From Petaurus breviceps papuanus (lineage: Eukaryota > Chordata > Mammalia > Diprotodontia > Petauridae), in NCBI GenBank assembly GCA_028583685.1, contig JAMXIF010001118.1:5242396-5306395 (forward strand): a stretch of DNA of 64,000 bases. The letters run 5' to 3'. Positions 10,590-22,329 of the stretch are shown one piece after another. The translations under genes were made by a program, and so were the position numbers. The notes beneath the pieces were generated by a model that was given only the letters and a program-made list of their open reading frames with translations, made no database searches and was not told where the DNA came from. How positions within the stretch are numbered: position 1 is the first letter of the stretch; each line of letters starts with the position of its first letter.

Positions 10590-11345
10590 CTCAAATGGTC
10601 AAATAATACAATTGAGTGCTTTTCAAAAGAAGAATTCTACTCTATCCACAACCAAATGAAAATATCCTCCAAGTAATTAATAATTACAGAAGTAAAAAAA
10701 GCAACTCAAAGTTTTCACCTCATACCCATCAAATTAGCAAAGAGAAAATGGGAGAGGGATCAATTAGTTCAGCTATCCTAAGAATCTATTTTGAAATATG
10801 CACCTTAAATCATTAAAATGTATATGCCCTTGCATATGTGGATGCCAGCAATACCACTATAAGGCCTATAATTCCCCAAACAGATCAAAGATGGAGGAAA
10901 AGTACCCATGTAAATAAAAATATTTATAGTAGATTTATACATATGCATATATGAATGAAACAGAAGACTATTTTGTCATAAGAAATAATGGGAGGAATGA
11001 TTTTAAAGAAACCTGGGAAAGCTTGTATAAATTGATGTGATATGAGAAGAATTCAAGTTATACCATAACAACAATTTTAAGAAAATGAATTTAAAAGACT
11101 TGGAAACTCTAAATAATTCAATAACCAACTATAATTTCAGAGGACAGATAATAAAGCATATATTACCAAATTCTTCATTGAAAGTGAAGTAATTTTCAAA
11201 CATAGTCAATATGAGAATTATTTCACTTGCAATTTTAAGTAAAAGATTTTTTTTCTTTTCTTTTCTCAGTTGGGGAGGGAAGGAGAAGTGGGGTTGGGCA
11301 CACATGCTAGAATAAAAAAGAATAAAAAAAGAACCATTAAAGGAC
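10590..11345 (+). mobile_element. Old L1 3' end (ORF2 C-terminus and 3' UTR)
   Basis: The order follows L1: the helicoid end of ORF2 ('aatttttcaaaag'-like text near 10616), 'ccagcaataccactataagg' near 10847, 'cctgggaaagcttgtataaa' near 11012, and the 3' UTR text 'gttggggagggaaggagaag' near 11269. It is heavily diverged, so older than the copy at 47-48.6 kb. Confidence 0.6.
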
Positions 11346-12170
11346 TTCTTTACATATAGATGAGTATAGAGCAAAGGCCTAAAATAATCACAGACAAGCA
11401 GGGCAGCTTTGAAAGATACATTTTACATTTATTATATATTTTCTAAGAAAAACAACCAATTGATTATAAAACTTGATAGTTTTATCTCTCTATCTATTTT
11501 GCTATGTATTTGGAAATAACCATTTTATTTGTTTTTTTTTCTTTGAAGTTCAGGAATTTTTTTAAAATACATCAAATGAAAAAGTAGATGTTATTTAAGA
11601 ATCAACTGTCTGCTCAGCTTGGCTACTAATTAATATCATGAGAACAAACTTGACAGGAGATACTATAATCTTAGAGTAGTTAAGGGTGAAGTGGAACAGG
11701 AACATTTGCAAAAGGTAGGAAAAAGAAAAACAAACCTCTTGCACTTTTGACAAGCAAATTTATGAGGCTACAATGGAAAGGCTTTCAAAGAAAGCAATTA
11801 ACTTAAAATCAAGCCAAAAAAATAAAGATTAAAAAGAATAAACTTTTGCAAGCATGAGCATACAGTAAATTAGATTACACAAAACTTTATTCTCTTTAGG
11901 AAAATATTAGACCCAAATGAGTATTATGCTTGCAATAACTTTAAATAATGAGTAATAAAAACACTAAGAGTAATAACTTCATTTAACCTATCTTCTGGAG
12001 AAGAAATCTGAATATCAGTAACACCTCCTACCATGAGCTAGGTGCATGTAATATCAATAAGGCACCATTTAAGATAAAGAATGACTACGAAAGGCCAAAG
12101 GGAGAACTGAATTAGAAGCAGTATTGTGGATCTATATTTGTCACTCATCTCTAGCATATGTGAAGAATTG
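11346..12170. other. No feature recognised
   Basis: AT-rich, apparently single-copy DNA. No sustained coding frame and no repeat family I can name. Confidence 0.4.
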
Positions 12171-12174
12171 GCAT

Positions 12175-13600
12175 GATTTATTAATCAATCAATCAAATCC
12201 ATGAGTCTTTATTAAAAGTACCTATTGAGTTCCAAGGATTATATTGGTTTCTGAAGATAATGAAAGAAAAGCAGTCCCTTTTCTCCAAATATTTACATAC
12301 CATAAGGGGAAGTGAAACTTACACATAAAGTCAAATAAAACATATGCACTAAATAAATTAAAGAGGAAATGCTAATATTTGAGAGAAATCAGAATAGGCA
12401 TTATATAACCAACAGCACTTAAGCTAAAAGTATCTGGGTATCCTAAGAGGCAGAGGTAAGGAAGAACTGAATTCTGGGAATGGGGGACAGCTTGGGCAAA
12501 GAGACATGGGTGGGAAATGTGATGGGACTTGCAGCAAGTAGGGAAGTGTGGTTGAAACAAAGAGTCTGTGAACTAAAGCAATATAAAACAAAGCTAGAAA
12601 TATATAATAAGATAGTTTGTGGAGGAGTTTACATGTGAAATAGAGGAGTTTGGGTTGGCACTTAGATGTAATTGGGGGTTACTAGAGTTTCTTAGATATG
12701 GGATGTTACATGATCAGGATTCAATGAGGCTTCAAAAATTCAATTTATAAAGATGTGGAGAATAAGTTAGGAAAGGGAGAAAAATGCATTAGGAGGCTAT
12801 TGAAATAGCACAGGTGAGAGATGAGACACTGGACTAGACACATAGCCATGTGAAAGGAGGAAAGGGCATATATGCAAGATATGTTAAAGAGACAGAATCA
12901 GTCACACTTGGCAGTTATTTGAGGAGAGTAACAAATGAAGGATTATTACAAGTTTGTAAACCTGGATGATTTCAAAGATGGAGTTGTTATAAACAGGAAT
13001 AGGAAAAATAGGAAAGTACATGAATCTGGGAGGAAAAGATAATGAATTGATTTAAATCTGTTGAATTCACAATGTCTTTGGGATATTCACTGGGAAATGT
13101 TAAGTAGGGTAAAACAACCTAAGACTGAATATATGGATATGAGGGATTTTGTGCATAAATGATCACTGATCCCATGGAATCCATTATTACCTCCTACAAT
13201 ACTTCTCCCATTGGCCAACTTCTCTTTAGCCACATTGTCATTATATGAAAGAGGATGTAACATGAGAGAAGTTCTAGGACAGAATCTTGGGGTATCACTT
13301 ACAGTTAGAAAATGGGACATAGAGTATAGGGTATGGATAATCATCTAGCAAAGGAGAGTAAAGGTTTTTTTTTCTTTTTTTTAGGTAGGAAAAAACGGGA
13401 TAGTGATATTATAGAAACCCAAAGAGGTCAATAATGGCAAATGCTACACAGAAGACAAGAAGTATGAGTACTGAGGTTGAGAACATTGTAGGGAGCAGTT
13501 TCCATTGAGTGATGAATTCAGAAGCTGAATTATGAGGAGTAAAGAAATGAATGAAAGGAAAAAAAAATTCAGTCAATAAATGTCTTAGAATCCATTCAGA
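12175..13600 (+). repeat. Ancient mammalian interspersed repeat (copy 3, longest)
   Basis: Successive blocks are recognisable: 'agtctttattaaaagtacct', 'agagacatgggtgggaaatg', 'atgggatgttacatgatcag', 'aggaggctattgaaatagca', 'ggtcaataatggcaaatgct' and 'acagaagacaagaagtatga'. Together they span about 1.4 kb of the same old family as copies 1 and 2. No long frame survives. The family name is not known to me. Confidence 0.6.
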
Positions 13601-13980
13601 ACTCTGCTCCTCAGTCCTAAATTTGTGTGACTTTGGATAAATCAATACTTCTTTGGACCTATATTTCTTGATTTCTAGAGATAAACATATTATGTCCAAT
13701 GGAACTGAAAGAGCAATCTTGAAACTAAAAGGAGTAATACAGTAAAAAATTGTTTAAATGTTAATTCCAGCCCCTAAAACATTTTCTTAACTGATAATTC
13801 TGCATAGATTCTTTAAAATGATGCATTATGTTTAAAATTATGGCCCTGAGACATTATGTGATACAAAAATGCTTTCTATATTATTCAAAAGATTATAATA
13901 TGTTCAATATGGATTTGGCATTATTTTAATTCCTCATAATTTCTTGAAAATAATTTGATGACTTTCTATTATCCAGGATT
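13601..13980. other. No feature recognised
   Basis: AT-rich DNA leading into the inverted repeat at 13982. Confidence 0.35.
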
Positions 13981-13981
13981 T

Positions 13982-14059
13982 TATTAATCAGAACACTCTT
14001 TTCACAATTATACCATATAATTATCTCTTATAATTGTGAATAGAGTGTTCTGGTTAATA
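13982..14059. repeat. Inverted repeat, 31-bp arms, short loop
   Basis: The left arm 13982-14012 and right arm 14029-14059 are reverse complements with about two mismatches; the core is 'cagaacactct' and 'agagtgttctg'. The loop is 16 bp. The whole would fold into a strong hairpin. It may be a tiny MITE relic, a hairpin RNA precursor or a replication-slippage palindrome. No flanking duplication is clear. Confidence 0.8.
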
Positions 14060-14067
14060 TTAATAGC

Positions 14068-14335
14068 CAAGGCAGATAGGTGACACAGTGAACCTAGAGT
14101 TGGAAAGATCTTAGATCAAATACAAGCTCAGACATGTATCAGTTCCTGGGAGAAGGTAAGACATTTAAATTCTGACTGCCTCAGGTTCATCATCATAACT
14201 TTGGGATAATAATTGCAACTACTTCCCAGTGATTTTGTGAGAATAATTTTTTTTAAATCAAAAAGTGACTTGCAAATCTTAAACTGCTATACAATTATTG
14301 TCATTATGATTATTGCTACTAAAATTATTAAACTT
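14068..14335 (+). repeat. MIR/THER-type tRNA-derived SINE
   Basis: The head 'ggcagataggtgacacagtg' is followed by 'gcctcaggttcatcatcata', 'gggataataattgcaactac' and 'aaactgctatacaattattg', the standard order of the core-SINE family in marsupials. Diverged, old copy. Confidence 0.7.
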
Positions 14336-14925
14336 TTAAAATTTAGCAAGCATCTTTACAGGGAAGGACAATAAAAATATTCTTTTGAAAATAAAGTTAC
14401 ACAAGTACAAAATAAGGGAAGGCTACTTTTCAACTGTGAAGAAGAAATGAAGGTAGCTCAGTTCTGTAAATTCTTCCTCTTTAGGAAGAGCACCAGTAAG
14501 ACAAAAGCTATATTCAACACTGTCTACTTCTTCACTTGGAGTATGTATTTTTATCCTTTAAATGAAGTCTATTTCACTTCTCCAGTAACTGTAGTCTTCT
14601 ATAATTTATGTAAATAATAATAGGAACAGTTTTCATAAATAGCTGGATATTTAAAAGTATCGGATCTGACCTATTAACAAAGGTACATTAAAATATTTTT
14701 CTTATAATTAAATAATTTAGTATGAATTTAAGAACTATTACTTGTAATACACTCAGTTAAGTAATTGTTCTGGGTTTAATAATGAGAACTTAGCTTCCTA
14801 GGATGTAGGGGAATGAATTTGTAGAGCAGAAGAAAAGTAGAAGAGGCAAGGAGATTTAATTAAATCATTGAATCCCATGTTTTTATGTTTTGTTTCTTTG
14901 TGTTGTGTGTGCTTCTGTCTTATCA
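14336..14925. other. No feature recognised
   Basis: AT-rich DNA. Nothing supported. Confidence 0.4.
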
Positions 14926-14934
14926 GCTTTTTCC

Positions 14935-15785
14935 CCACTTAATATTATTTTATTTTTTTCCAAATATGTAAAGATAGTTTTCTACATTAACTTTTAAAAG
15001 AATTTGTTACATTTTTTTCTCCCTGCCTCTAGTCCCCCTCCCTCCCCATTCTCCAAAAGATAGCAAACAATCTGATATTGGTCATACATGTATATTATAC
15101 ATATTTCCTCACTAGTCATGTTGTGAAAGAAGAATCAGAACAAAAGGGAAAAATCATGAGGAAAAAATAGCATGCTGTAATCTGCATTCAGACTCCATAG
15201 TTCTTTCTCTGGATGAGGATAGCATTTTCCTTCATGAGGCTTTTGGAATTGTCTTAAAACATTATATTGCCAAGAAGAGTTAACTTTATCATAATTGATC
15301 ATCACATGATGTCACTGTTACTGTGTACATGTTCTGTTTCTGCTCACCTCATTCAGATCAGTTCATGTAAGTCTTTCCAGTTTTTTTTCTGAAATCTGCC
15401 TGCTCTTTATTACTTATAGCAAAATACTATTCCATAACATTCATATACCATGACTCGTTCTGTTATTCCCCAATTGATGGGTATCCCTTCAATTTCCACT
15501 TATTTGCCACACACACAAAAAAAGAACTGCGATAAATATTTTTTACATATAGGTCCTTTTTCCACCTTTTATTATCTCCTTGGGATACAGACCTAGTAGT
15601 GGTATTGCTGGATCAAAAGGTACTCATAGTTTGGATGCCCTTTGGGCATAGTTACAAATTGTTCTCAAGAATGGTTGGATCAGTTCACAACTCTACCAAG
15701 AATTCATTAGTATTCTAATTTTCTCACATCTCCAACATTTATAATTTTCCTTTTCTGTCATATTAGCAATCTGATCTTATCTGCT
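14935..15785 (-). mobile_element. L1 3' end, minus strand
   Basis: On the plus strand the text runs from a T-rich start to 'ctccctgcctctagtccccc', 'gtcatgttgtgaaagaagaa', 'gcattcagactccatagttc', 'ccccaattgatgggtatccc' and 'ggtattgctggatcaaaagg'. This is the reverse of the L1 3' UTR followed by the ORF2 C-terminus. 5'-truncated near 15785. Confidence 0.8.
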
Positions 15786-15789
15786 TTTC

Positions 15790-16620
15790 ATGGCTAAATA
15801 AATTAAACATTGACTTTTATTTGTTAGAGAGGTTTATAATGTCTGGGAAAGGAAGGGAACAACACTTGTAGATCAGTAAAAGGTTAAATGAGATAGAGTT
15901 GGATTTCATCATATTCACAGCACAAAATGTATTTTAAAAGAGCAGTTGTCACAGTCTATAGCCCAGATGGTTAGCAAAAAAAGACCTTCGAAAAGAAGTC
16001 AAAGTACTGTGACTATTTAAATTAGAATGATGGGGAGTATGTGCTTTGTGTTTCTGTCAATGCTATATAATATCTAAGCCTGTAGAAAGCACAGGTTCCT
16101 GAGGAGAGGTGAAAGATCTGAAGAAATGTCTACTTACATTTGGAGTGTCAGGCAGAATATATATATATTTCTTGGAATGGTTGAAGAGTTCCCTCAAGGA
16201 GGAACCAAAGACTGTGGACTAGACAAAAGAGAAATTGGCTATAGTTCAATGCAAATTTGGAAAGAGCTCTCTCATGCACTATCCTAGAAATCTATTTTTG
16301 ATGCCATGCTATTATCATTTTTTGTATTTTATTTGGTAAGAAATACAACTTAGAAAAGACATTCAAAGATAAAAATGTAATATTTATAGTTTTTTAAAAT
16401 GGGAAATAATTCCAAAAATTGAAAGAAATTATATTCTCCAATAATGACAATGAAACCACCACACTTGAGCTCTAATAATACAATCTCATATTCTAAAAGA
16501 ATTAATGAAAATTAGAAAAATTCTAAAAGTATTAATGGCACTTTAATAAGAACATAGAGAGAAAAATCAGTCAGATGCACTAAGTGAAAACAGAGAAAAT
16601 CCCAAGGGCATGATCCTTCA
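15790..16620. other. No feature recognised
   Basis: AT-rich DNA. Nothing coding and no named repeat. It leads into an L1 ORF2 remnant. Confidence 0.35.
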
Positions 16621-16815
16621 GAGTATTATTATAAAATAATAACAAATAAAATGGTTAAATATAAAAAAAATAACCACAGGTTATCAAAACAAGAAAAGGA
16701 ATATTTAATAAATTGAATCTCAGAAAAAGATGTTGAAGAAGTCATAAATGAATTTCCCTCCAAAAATAGATAAATAAAGGAAAGATGGAAGGAAGACTGA
16801 ATGAGAAGGGGGTGG

Positions 16816-16817
<2 letters not shown>

Positions 16818-16860
<43 letters not shown>

Positions 16861-16960
16861 NNNNNNNNNNNNNNNNNNNNNNNNNNNNNNNNNNNNNNNN
16901 NNNNNNNNNNNNNNNNNNNNNNNNNNNNNNNNNNNNNNNNNNNNNNNNNNNNNNNNNNNN

Positions 16961-17003
<43 letters not shown>
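16818..17003. repeat. (GA)n microsatellite with a 100-N gap
   Basis: GA runs flank exactly 100 unknown bases at 16861-16960. The round number suggests a placeholder gap, so the true tract length is unknown. Protein frames reported across it are artefacts. Confidence 0.95.
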
Positions 17004-17010
<7 letters not shown>

Positions 17011-17825
17011 GAGGGTGCAGGGGGAAGGGAAGAGAAATGAAAAATTATGACCAAATGGAAGTCCAAAGTAATTCTATCAAGAATTCAATGAACAAATAGC
17101 TCTTATTTTTATGTGATTTATTGGCAAAACAAAACAACAACAAAAAAACAGAATAAAAATATCATCCCATTAAACTCCTTTTTGAGAAAAATATGACACT
17201 GCTACTTAGAGAAAGAAAACTATAGGCCACTATATCTAATGAATATTGATGAAAAAATCACCAAGTAAAATATTAACAAATTGAATACAGTATAATTTTA
17301 AAAGCTTATATACTCTATTAATCTACATATTTATAAGGAATGTAGAATTGTTTCAATATTAGAAAACTATAACTGTAATAGTGCCTAATAATATATATAT
17401 ATATATATATTAGTTTATCTGCCATAGTCTAATATTCTTTTCCAAATGAATAGAAATATAAAAAAATATATCATATGTTTATATTGGTAAACATAGAAAA
17501 TACTATGCACAAAATATATCTTTTTATTTTACAATACCAAAAATCACAGACAAAAATTACATAATAAAAAGTGTCTTTCTAAACCCAAGAACAAGTATCA
17601 TCAATACCAAACACTGGTTCATTCTTAGAAGATCACTGGCAAGCAATGATATCTGTTTTCATCATTATTATGTGACATAGTTTCAGGAATGTTACCTATA
17701 GCAATAAAAGAAGAAAGAGAAATTGAGGGAATAAACCTAGGCAGTAAGGAAATGAAATCATTAGATCCCCCCCACAGATAATATGACCGTTATAGCACCC
17801 TAAACTTAAACAAAAATTAATTGAA

Positions 17826-17903
17826 AAAAATGTTTTCTATTAAAGTAGTAGAATATAAAATATATATATATTATATTCTACTACTTTAATAGAAAATATT
17901 TTT
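17826..17903. repeat. AT-rich inverted repeat, about 33-bp arms
   Basis: The left arm ending at 17858 and the right arm beginning at 17871 are reverse complements with one mismatch; the core is 'ctattaaagtagtagaatat'. The loop is a 12-bp AT run. AT-rich TA tracts continue to 17985. This is the type of palindrome that forms cruciforms and is length-unstable. Confidence 0.85.
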
Positions 17904-18702
17904 TATTTATATATATATAAATATATATTTGTATATATATTTATATATATTATAGATTTTATATATATATATAACTATCAATCTTTCTATGTGTTACTAA
18001 CAATTCTTAGCAGAGAGAGATAGAAGAAATTGAATTTAAAATCCCCCCCAAAAATAAACAGGCATATCAAAGGGATTATAATAACTACCACTACAAAAAC
18101 ATCACTTACAGAAATAAAGGATGAAAAATAACTAGAGAAATATTAATTGTTTGTGGTGAGGTATGCTAAAATAATAATAATAACACATATAATAGCAATT
18201 GAATTAATTTTACATTTATTGTGATATCAATCAAGCCTCCAAAAAAGATTAATTTATAGGAATAGACAAAATTAAAAAAGAATAATCTAGATTAATTATA
18301 GGTTAAACAAAATAAGAGATTTTTTTTAAAGGCAAGAATGAAGGGAGTTTAATGATACCAGATTTCAAATTATACTACAAAGCAGTAATTATCAATCCCA
18401 TTTAGTACTGGTTTAAAAGTGGAAAAGTTGAACAATAGAACAGATTAGGTACACAAGTTGCAGAAACAACAGAACACATTAGCATAATTTTGAATAAACC
18501 CAAGGGCATAAACGACCAGAGTAAGTATATATTATTCAACAAAACTGCTGGGGAATTTTAAAAAGAGCCTTGGAGAAATTAGAGTTAGCTCAAAATTTCA
18601 CATTATATACCTCAAGAAGATACAAATGGTCATAATATAAACACTTTAGAGGAAAATGGAAGGAAATTATATTTTGCAACTATGAAGAGGGGAAGAATTC
18701 TT

Positions 18703-18852
18703 TTTTTTTTCTTTTTGGAGGGCAATTAGGGTTAAGTGACTTGCCCAAAGTCACATGGCTAGTAAGTGTTAAGTGTCTGAGGCCAAATTTGAACTCAGGT
18801 CCTCCTGACTCCAGGGCCAGTGCTTTATTCACTGTGCCACCTAGCCGCCCCT
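18703..18852 (-). mobile_element. tRNA-derived SINE (WSINE/SINE1-like), minus strand
   Basis: It runs from a T-tract through 'gggttaagtgacttgcccaa', 'tttgaactcaggtcctcctg' and 'actgtgccacctagccgccc'. Target duplication: 'aggggaagaattctt' (18688-18702) against 'aggggaagacttctt' (18853-18867), one mismatch, so moderately young. It lies in the L1 remnant. Confidence 0.85.
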
Positions 18853-18879
18853 AGGGGAAGACTTCTTGATGTAATATGA

Positions 18880-19110
18880 TATGGAGTATCAACTTTTGCA
18901 AGAAGCCATTCCTTGTCTTCACTACTCTGAGTGTCTTCCCTTTGAGACTATTCTCAGTTTAACCTTTCGGTATTATCTATTTGTATATGTATGTTTACAT
19001 GCTATCTCTACCATTAAACTATGAGTTCCCTGAGAGCAGGTATTTCTTCCCCTTTCTTTGTATACTCAATGCTTGTACCACATGTATCTATTCTTCAGTT
19101 TATTGTGATG
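18880..19110 (+). repeat. L2/MIR-like 3' end
   Basis: The text 'gagttccctgagagcaggta' with 'cccctttctttgtatactca' follows the 3' region of L2-class repeats. Diverged. Confidence 0.5.
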
Positions 19111-19510
19111 TGTATTTGGAGATTTTGAGTTATACCTAATTTCTTCAATAACTATTTATATCCTTTAACCTTTTATCTGTTAGGTATTGGTTATCAATTT
19201 TGCATCAACTTTCTATGTATTTTAGACATCAGAACTTCAGTCAGTTCAAAATATCATGACAAAATATGATTAAAATAGAAAATTAAAATTGCTGTATATG
19301 CTGAGGGAAGGTAGTCAAAGAATTCACTGTTGACAAAGCTAAGAAACAGTCTAGTCATTGCACAATGAAAGCAAAGACACAGAGAAAAAAAAATGGAAGC
19401 ATTTTTTTTGTTATAGCAAAGTAGTGGAAATAGTGGGTGTCAATCAGGTTAAATAATATATAATGTATCAATGTAAAGAAATTTTATTGAGGAGTTAGAA
19501 ATGATATGAG

Positions 19511-20106
19511 TGTAGCAGTAAGCAGCCCAGCATCCCCAGGGTGGCTACCAATCAGGTTCTTAGATGTGGTTTTATAAAAGGAAAGCAACTCAAAATGGGT
19601 TAACGATCTTGCTTTAATCAATCAAACATATCATTTACCTAGTTCAGGGGGAAAAAGTCAGCACCCTGAACTTTAGAGTATACAGAGGTTACAAGCAGAA
19701 ATTACAAGACAGAGAAACATTTCAGCTGACAGGCCTCCAACTGTCCAACCATTACATCCATACCTAGTCAGTCACCAGAGAGGGAAGTATCAACTCTGGG
19801 TTTTTCAAAGCTGGGAGGCTCTCAACAGCTGCTCAGAGTCTCATCTGGTCAAATCACATAACACTTCTCAAAGTAAGCCCCAAAACAAAGTCTCACAACA
19901 GGGTTTATATAGCCTTCTCCTGGTTCAGAGAATGTAACAATCCTCTTGACCCCACTGTCCAATCACAAAGTATCTCCTTAAAAACAAGCCTCCCACCACA
20001 GGCTCCAGGTGGAATTAAGCCTATTAAATGGCCTAGGGGCAGGGAAGATCTTACACAATACAATATTAGAAAGATGGCAACAACATAAATTTACATTCCC
20101 ATTACA
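19511..20106 (-). mobile_element. Solo LTR of an endogenous retrovirus, family A, copy 1
   Basis: A block of about 596 bp begins TG and ends CA when read on either strand. It is flanked by the 5-bp duplication 'atgag' (19506-19510 and 20107-20111). In minus orientation it has a CCAAT-like 'tgattgg' and a TATA-like 'tatata' in the order expected of a promoter. Three close relatives lie at 25.5, 30.3 and 50.9 kb. No internal viral region is attached, so this is a recombined solo LTR, a fossil. Confidence 0.8.
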
Positions 20107-20651
20107 ATGAGCTTTATTCCAAAAATGATAAATGTTGGGAAAATTAGGACACCAGTGGTGGAATGTCAGTTAATGGTGGAATTGTCAGTTGTTCCAACCA
20201 CTCTGGAGAGCAATTTGGAACTATGTCCAAAGGACTGTGAATTATGCATATGCTTTGGTGCAGCAATATCACTACTAAATCTTTATCCCAAAGAGATAAA
20301 GGGGTGGGGTGGGGAAAGGCAAAAGGACCTATTTGTACAGAAATATTTATGCTAGCTCTTTTTGTAGTGGCAAAGAATTGGAAATTAAAGGGATGCACAT
20401 GGATTAGGGAATGGCTGAACAAGTTGTGGCATATAATAAAATGGAATGCTATTGTACTATAAGAAATAATTAATCAGATTTCCAAAAACCTGGAAAAACT
20501 TACATGAACTGATGCAAAGTAAAGTGAGCACAACCAGTAGAACACTGTACACTGTAACAGCAAAATTATACAATGATCAACTGAGAATTACATAGTATAT
20601 CACATTCCATAGACATCACTATGAATATGCAAATGTATTTCCAGAGTTGAA

Positions 20652-21036
20652 TGACAAAATAAAACAAACTCTCTTCCTCAAAGATGAAACCAAGATATTT
20701 ATTCAAATGCCAGAAAGTCAATTATACCCTGGTAATAAAGAAATGTATACACATTAACAACCCAGGAAACACTGACATTTGGAAACCTTCCCTCCATTAG
20801 GCCTCCCCACAAACAAGCTGCCCTGGGCAAAATTCCTCCCTCTCTCACTCCTGCCAGCTGCTCTACCTCAGCTCTACCTCATTCTATCTTTTTGCTCTAC
20901 TCTTCCTACTCCAAGCATTTGGCAAGCTCCTCCAACCCTGGGCTTCATGTGACTTAAGTTGTAGGCTGGGTCAGAGCTCAAAGCAGGTTACGTGGGCCTA
21001 TTAAGGGACAGGGAAGATCTTCAAATTCCCTTAACA
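20652..21036 (-). mobile_element. Possible related solo LTR, diverged
   Basis: The block interrupts L1 3' UTR text. Its right end, 'gggacagggaagatcttcaa' then 'cccttaaca', resembles the end of family A LTRs. The boundaries and target duplication are not clear. Confidence 0.35.
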
Positions 21037-21512
21037 TTATACTTATTCTCAAAATGCTATAATAGCTTAAAAAAAGAGAGCTATTCTAACAATGATCTAA
21101 GAAAATACCAAAGGATTGCATGAAAAATGCTTATCTATATTCAGAGCAAGAGGTGATGGAGTCTGAATGCAAATCAAAGGATACTATTTTTCACTTTCTT
21201 GATTTTTATGCATTTTTTCTTTTGATCTGTTTCTTTCACAACCTGACTAATATGGAAATATGTTTTATATGATTGCACAAATAAAACCTATATGATATTT
21301 CTTATCATGTTAGGGAAGAGAAAGTTGAGCAAAGAGAGAAAGCGTGAAACTTATTTTTTAAAGAATGTTAAAATTGTCTTTATGCATGATTTTAAAAAAT
21401 AGAATAAGATTACAACAAATTTTAGAACATATATTAAATTATGGAGAGTGAAGTAAGTATAACCAGTAAAAATATTGATACTAATGTCATAAAATTGAAA
21501 AGGACAGGAACA

Positions 21513-21812
21513 GGGGCGGCCAGGTAGCACAGCGAGTAAGAGCACCTGCCCCAGTGTCAGGATGACCTGGGGATGGAATACGGATTCAGACACTTAGCAC
21601 CCACCGAGAAACACCTGGCCATGTAACCTTGAGCAAGTTACTTAACCCCAATAGCTTAGGGGCAGCCAAGTGGCTCAGCGAGTAAGAGCACTGGCCCCAG
21701 TGTCGGGATGACCTGGGGATCAAATCCAGGCTCAGATACTTAGCACCACACCCAGAAATAACTGGCCGTGTAACCTTGAGCAAGTTAACCCCAATTCCTT
21801 TAAAAAAAGAAA
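21513..21812 (+). mobile_element. Dimeric tRNA-like SINE with 16-bp target duplication
   Basis: It has the same A-B arrangement as the dimer at 5.3 kb: unit A with 'cacccaccgagaaacacctg' and unit B with 'caccacacccagaaataact'. It is flanked by the perfect duplication 'gaaaaggacaggaaca' at 21497-21512 and 21813-21828. A short A-rich tail follows. The perfect duplication indicates a fairly recent insertion. Confidence 0.9.
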
Positions 21813-22054
21813 GAAAAGGACAGGAACAATGAAATAATTTAAGACTATGATCAAAGTAATGCTTTGTTATGACTACAGAAGGCTAAGGATGAAATATGCT
21901 TCCCACTTTTTAGTGAAGATATGTTATACTAGAGGTTCTGAATGAAACATACATTTCCAGATGTGAACATTTTGTTATAAATTTGCATTGCTTAATTGTT
22001 ATAAAGGAGCAGAAGAAAGTCATGGCTTTTATTTAGAAAGGACAGGAGAAATTA

Positions 22055-22320
22055 TAGGACTTTTGTGATGATCAAATGAGTTAATATTTGTAAAGTGCTT
22101 AGCAGAGATCCTGGCATATAGTAGATATTTAATAAATACTTCCTTCTTTTCTTTCTAACTTTAGCTCCCTATTTGTATAATCTTTGCACATTAGAATAGA
22201 ATCTCCTTGATTGCAGGGGCATTTTTGCTTTTGTATTTTTTATTCCTAGTACTTAGTACAATGCTTTCCATATAGTAAGCACTTACTGATTTATTTTTAA
22301 TTCATTCATTCACTCATTCA
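22055..22320 (+). repeat. MIR and L2 3' ends
   Basis: The text 'gatcaaatgagttaatattt' and 'gtaaagtgcttagcagagat' is of MIR type. It is followed by 'atctccttgattgcaggggc', 'ttcctagtacttagtacaat' and a repeated 'attcattcatt', of L2 type. Old relics. Confidence 0.65.
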
Positions 22321-22329
22321 TGCATTGCA

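Larger units (their letters stand above)
16640..18687 (+). mobile_element. Old L1 ORF2 remnant
   Basis: Before the (GA)n tract the frame reads 'EEVINEFPSK', and after it 'ENYRPLYLMNIDEKITK' (about 17212-17260), which corresponds to the L1 reverse-transcriptase motif [16 protein letters not shown]. Further ORF2 words occur to about 18650. A SINE inserted at 18703 interrupts it. The copy is diverged, has many stops and holds the AT-rich hairpin at 17826-17903. Confidence 0.65.
19380..21440 (+). mobile_element. L1 3' end, interrupted by LTR insertion(s)
   Basis: L1 text occurs before the LTR ('agcaaagtagtggaaatagt') and resumes after it with ORF2 words such as 'SNLELCPKDCEL' and 'LNLYPKEIKGWG' (20200-20310) and 'gaatggctgaacaagttgtg', then the 3' UTR 'gatggagtctgaatgcaaat' (21157) and an end near 21400. 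A further insertion-like block lies at about 20652-21036. Confidence 0.7.

Noticed and set aside
16629-17099. Long frames on both strands
   Set aside because: They run through 100 unknown bases and a GA repeat.
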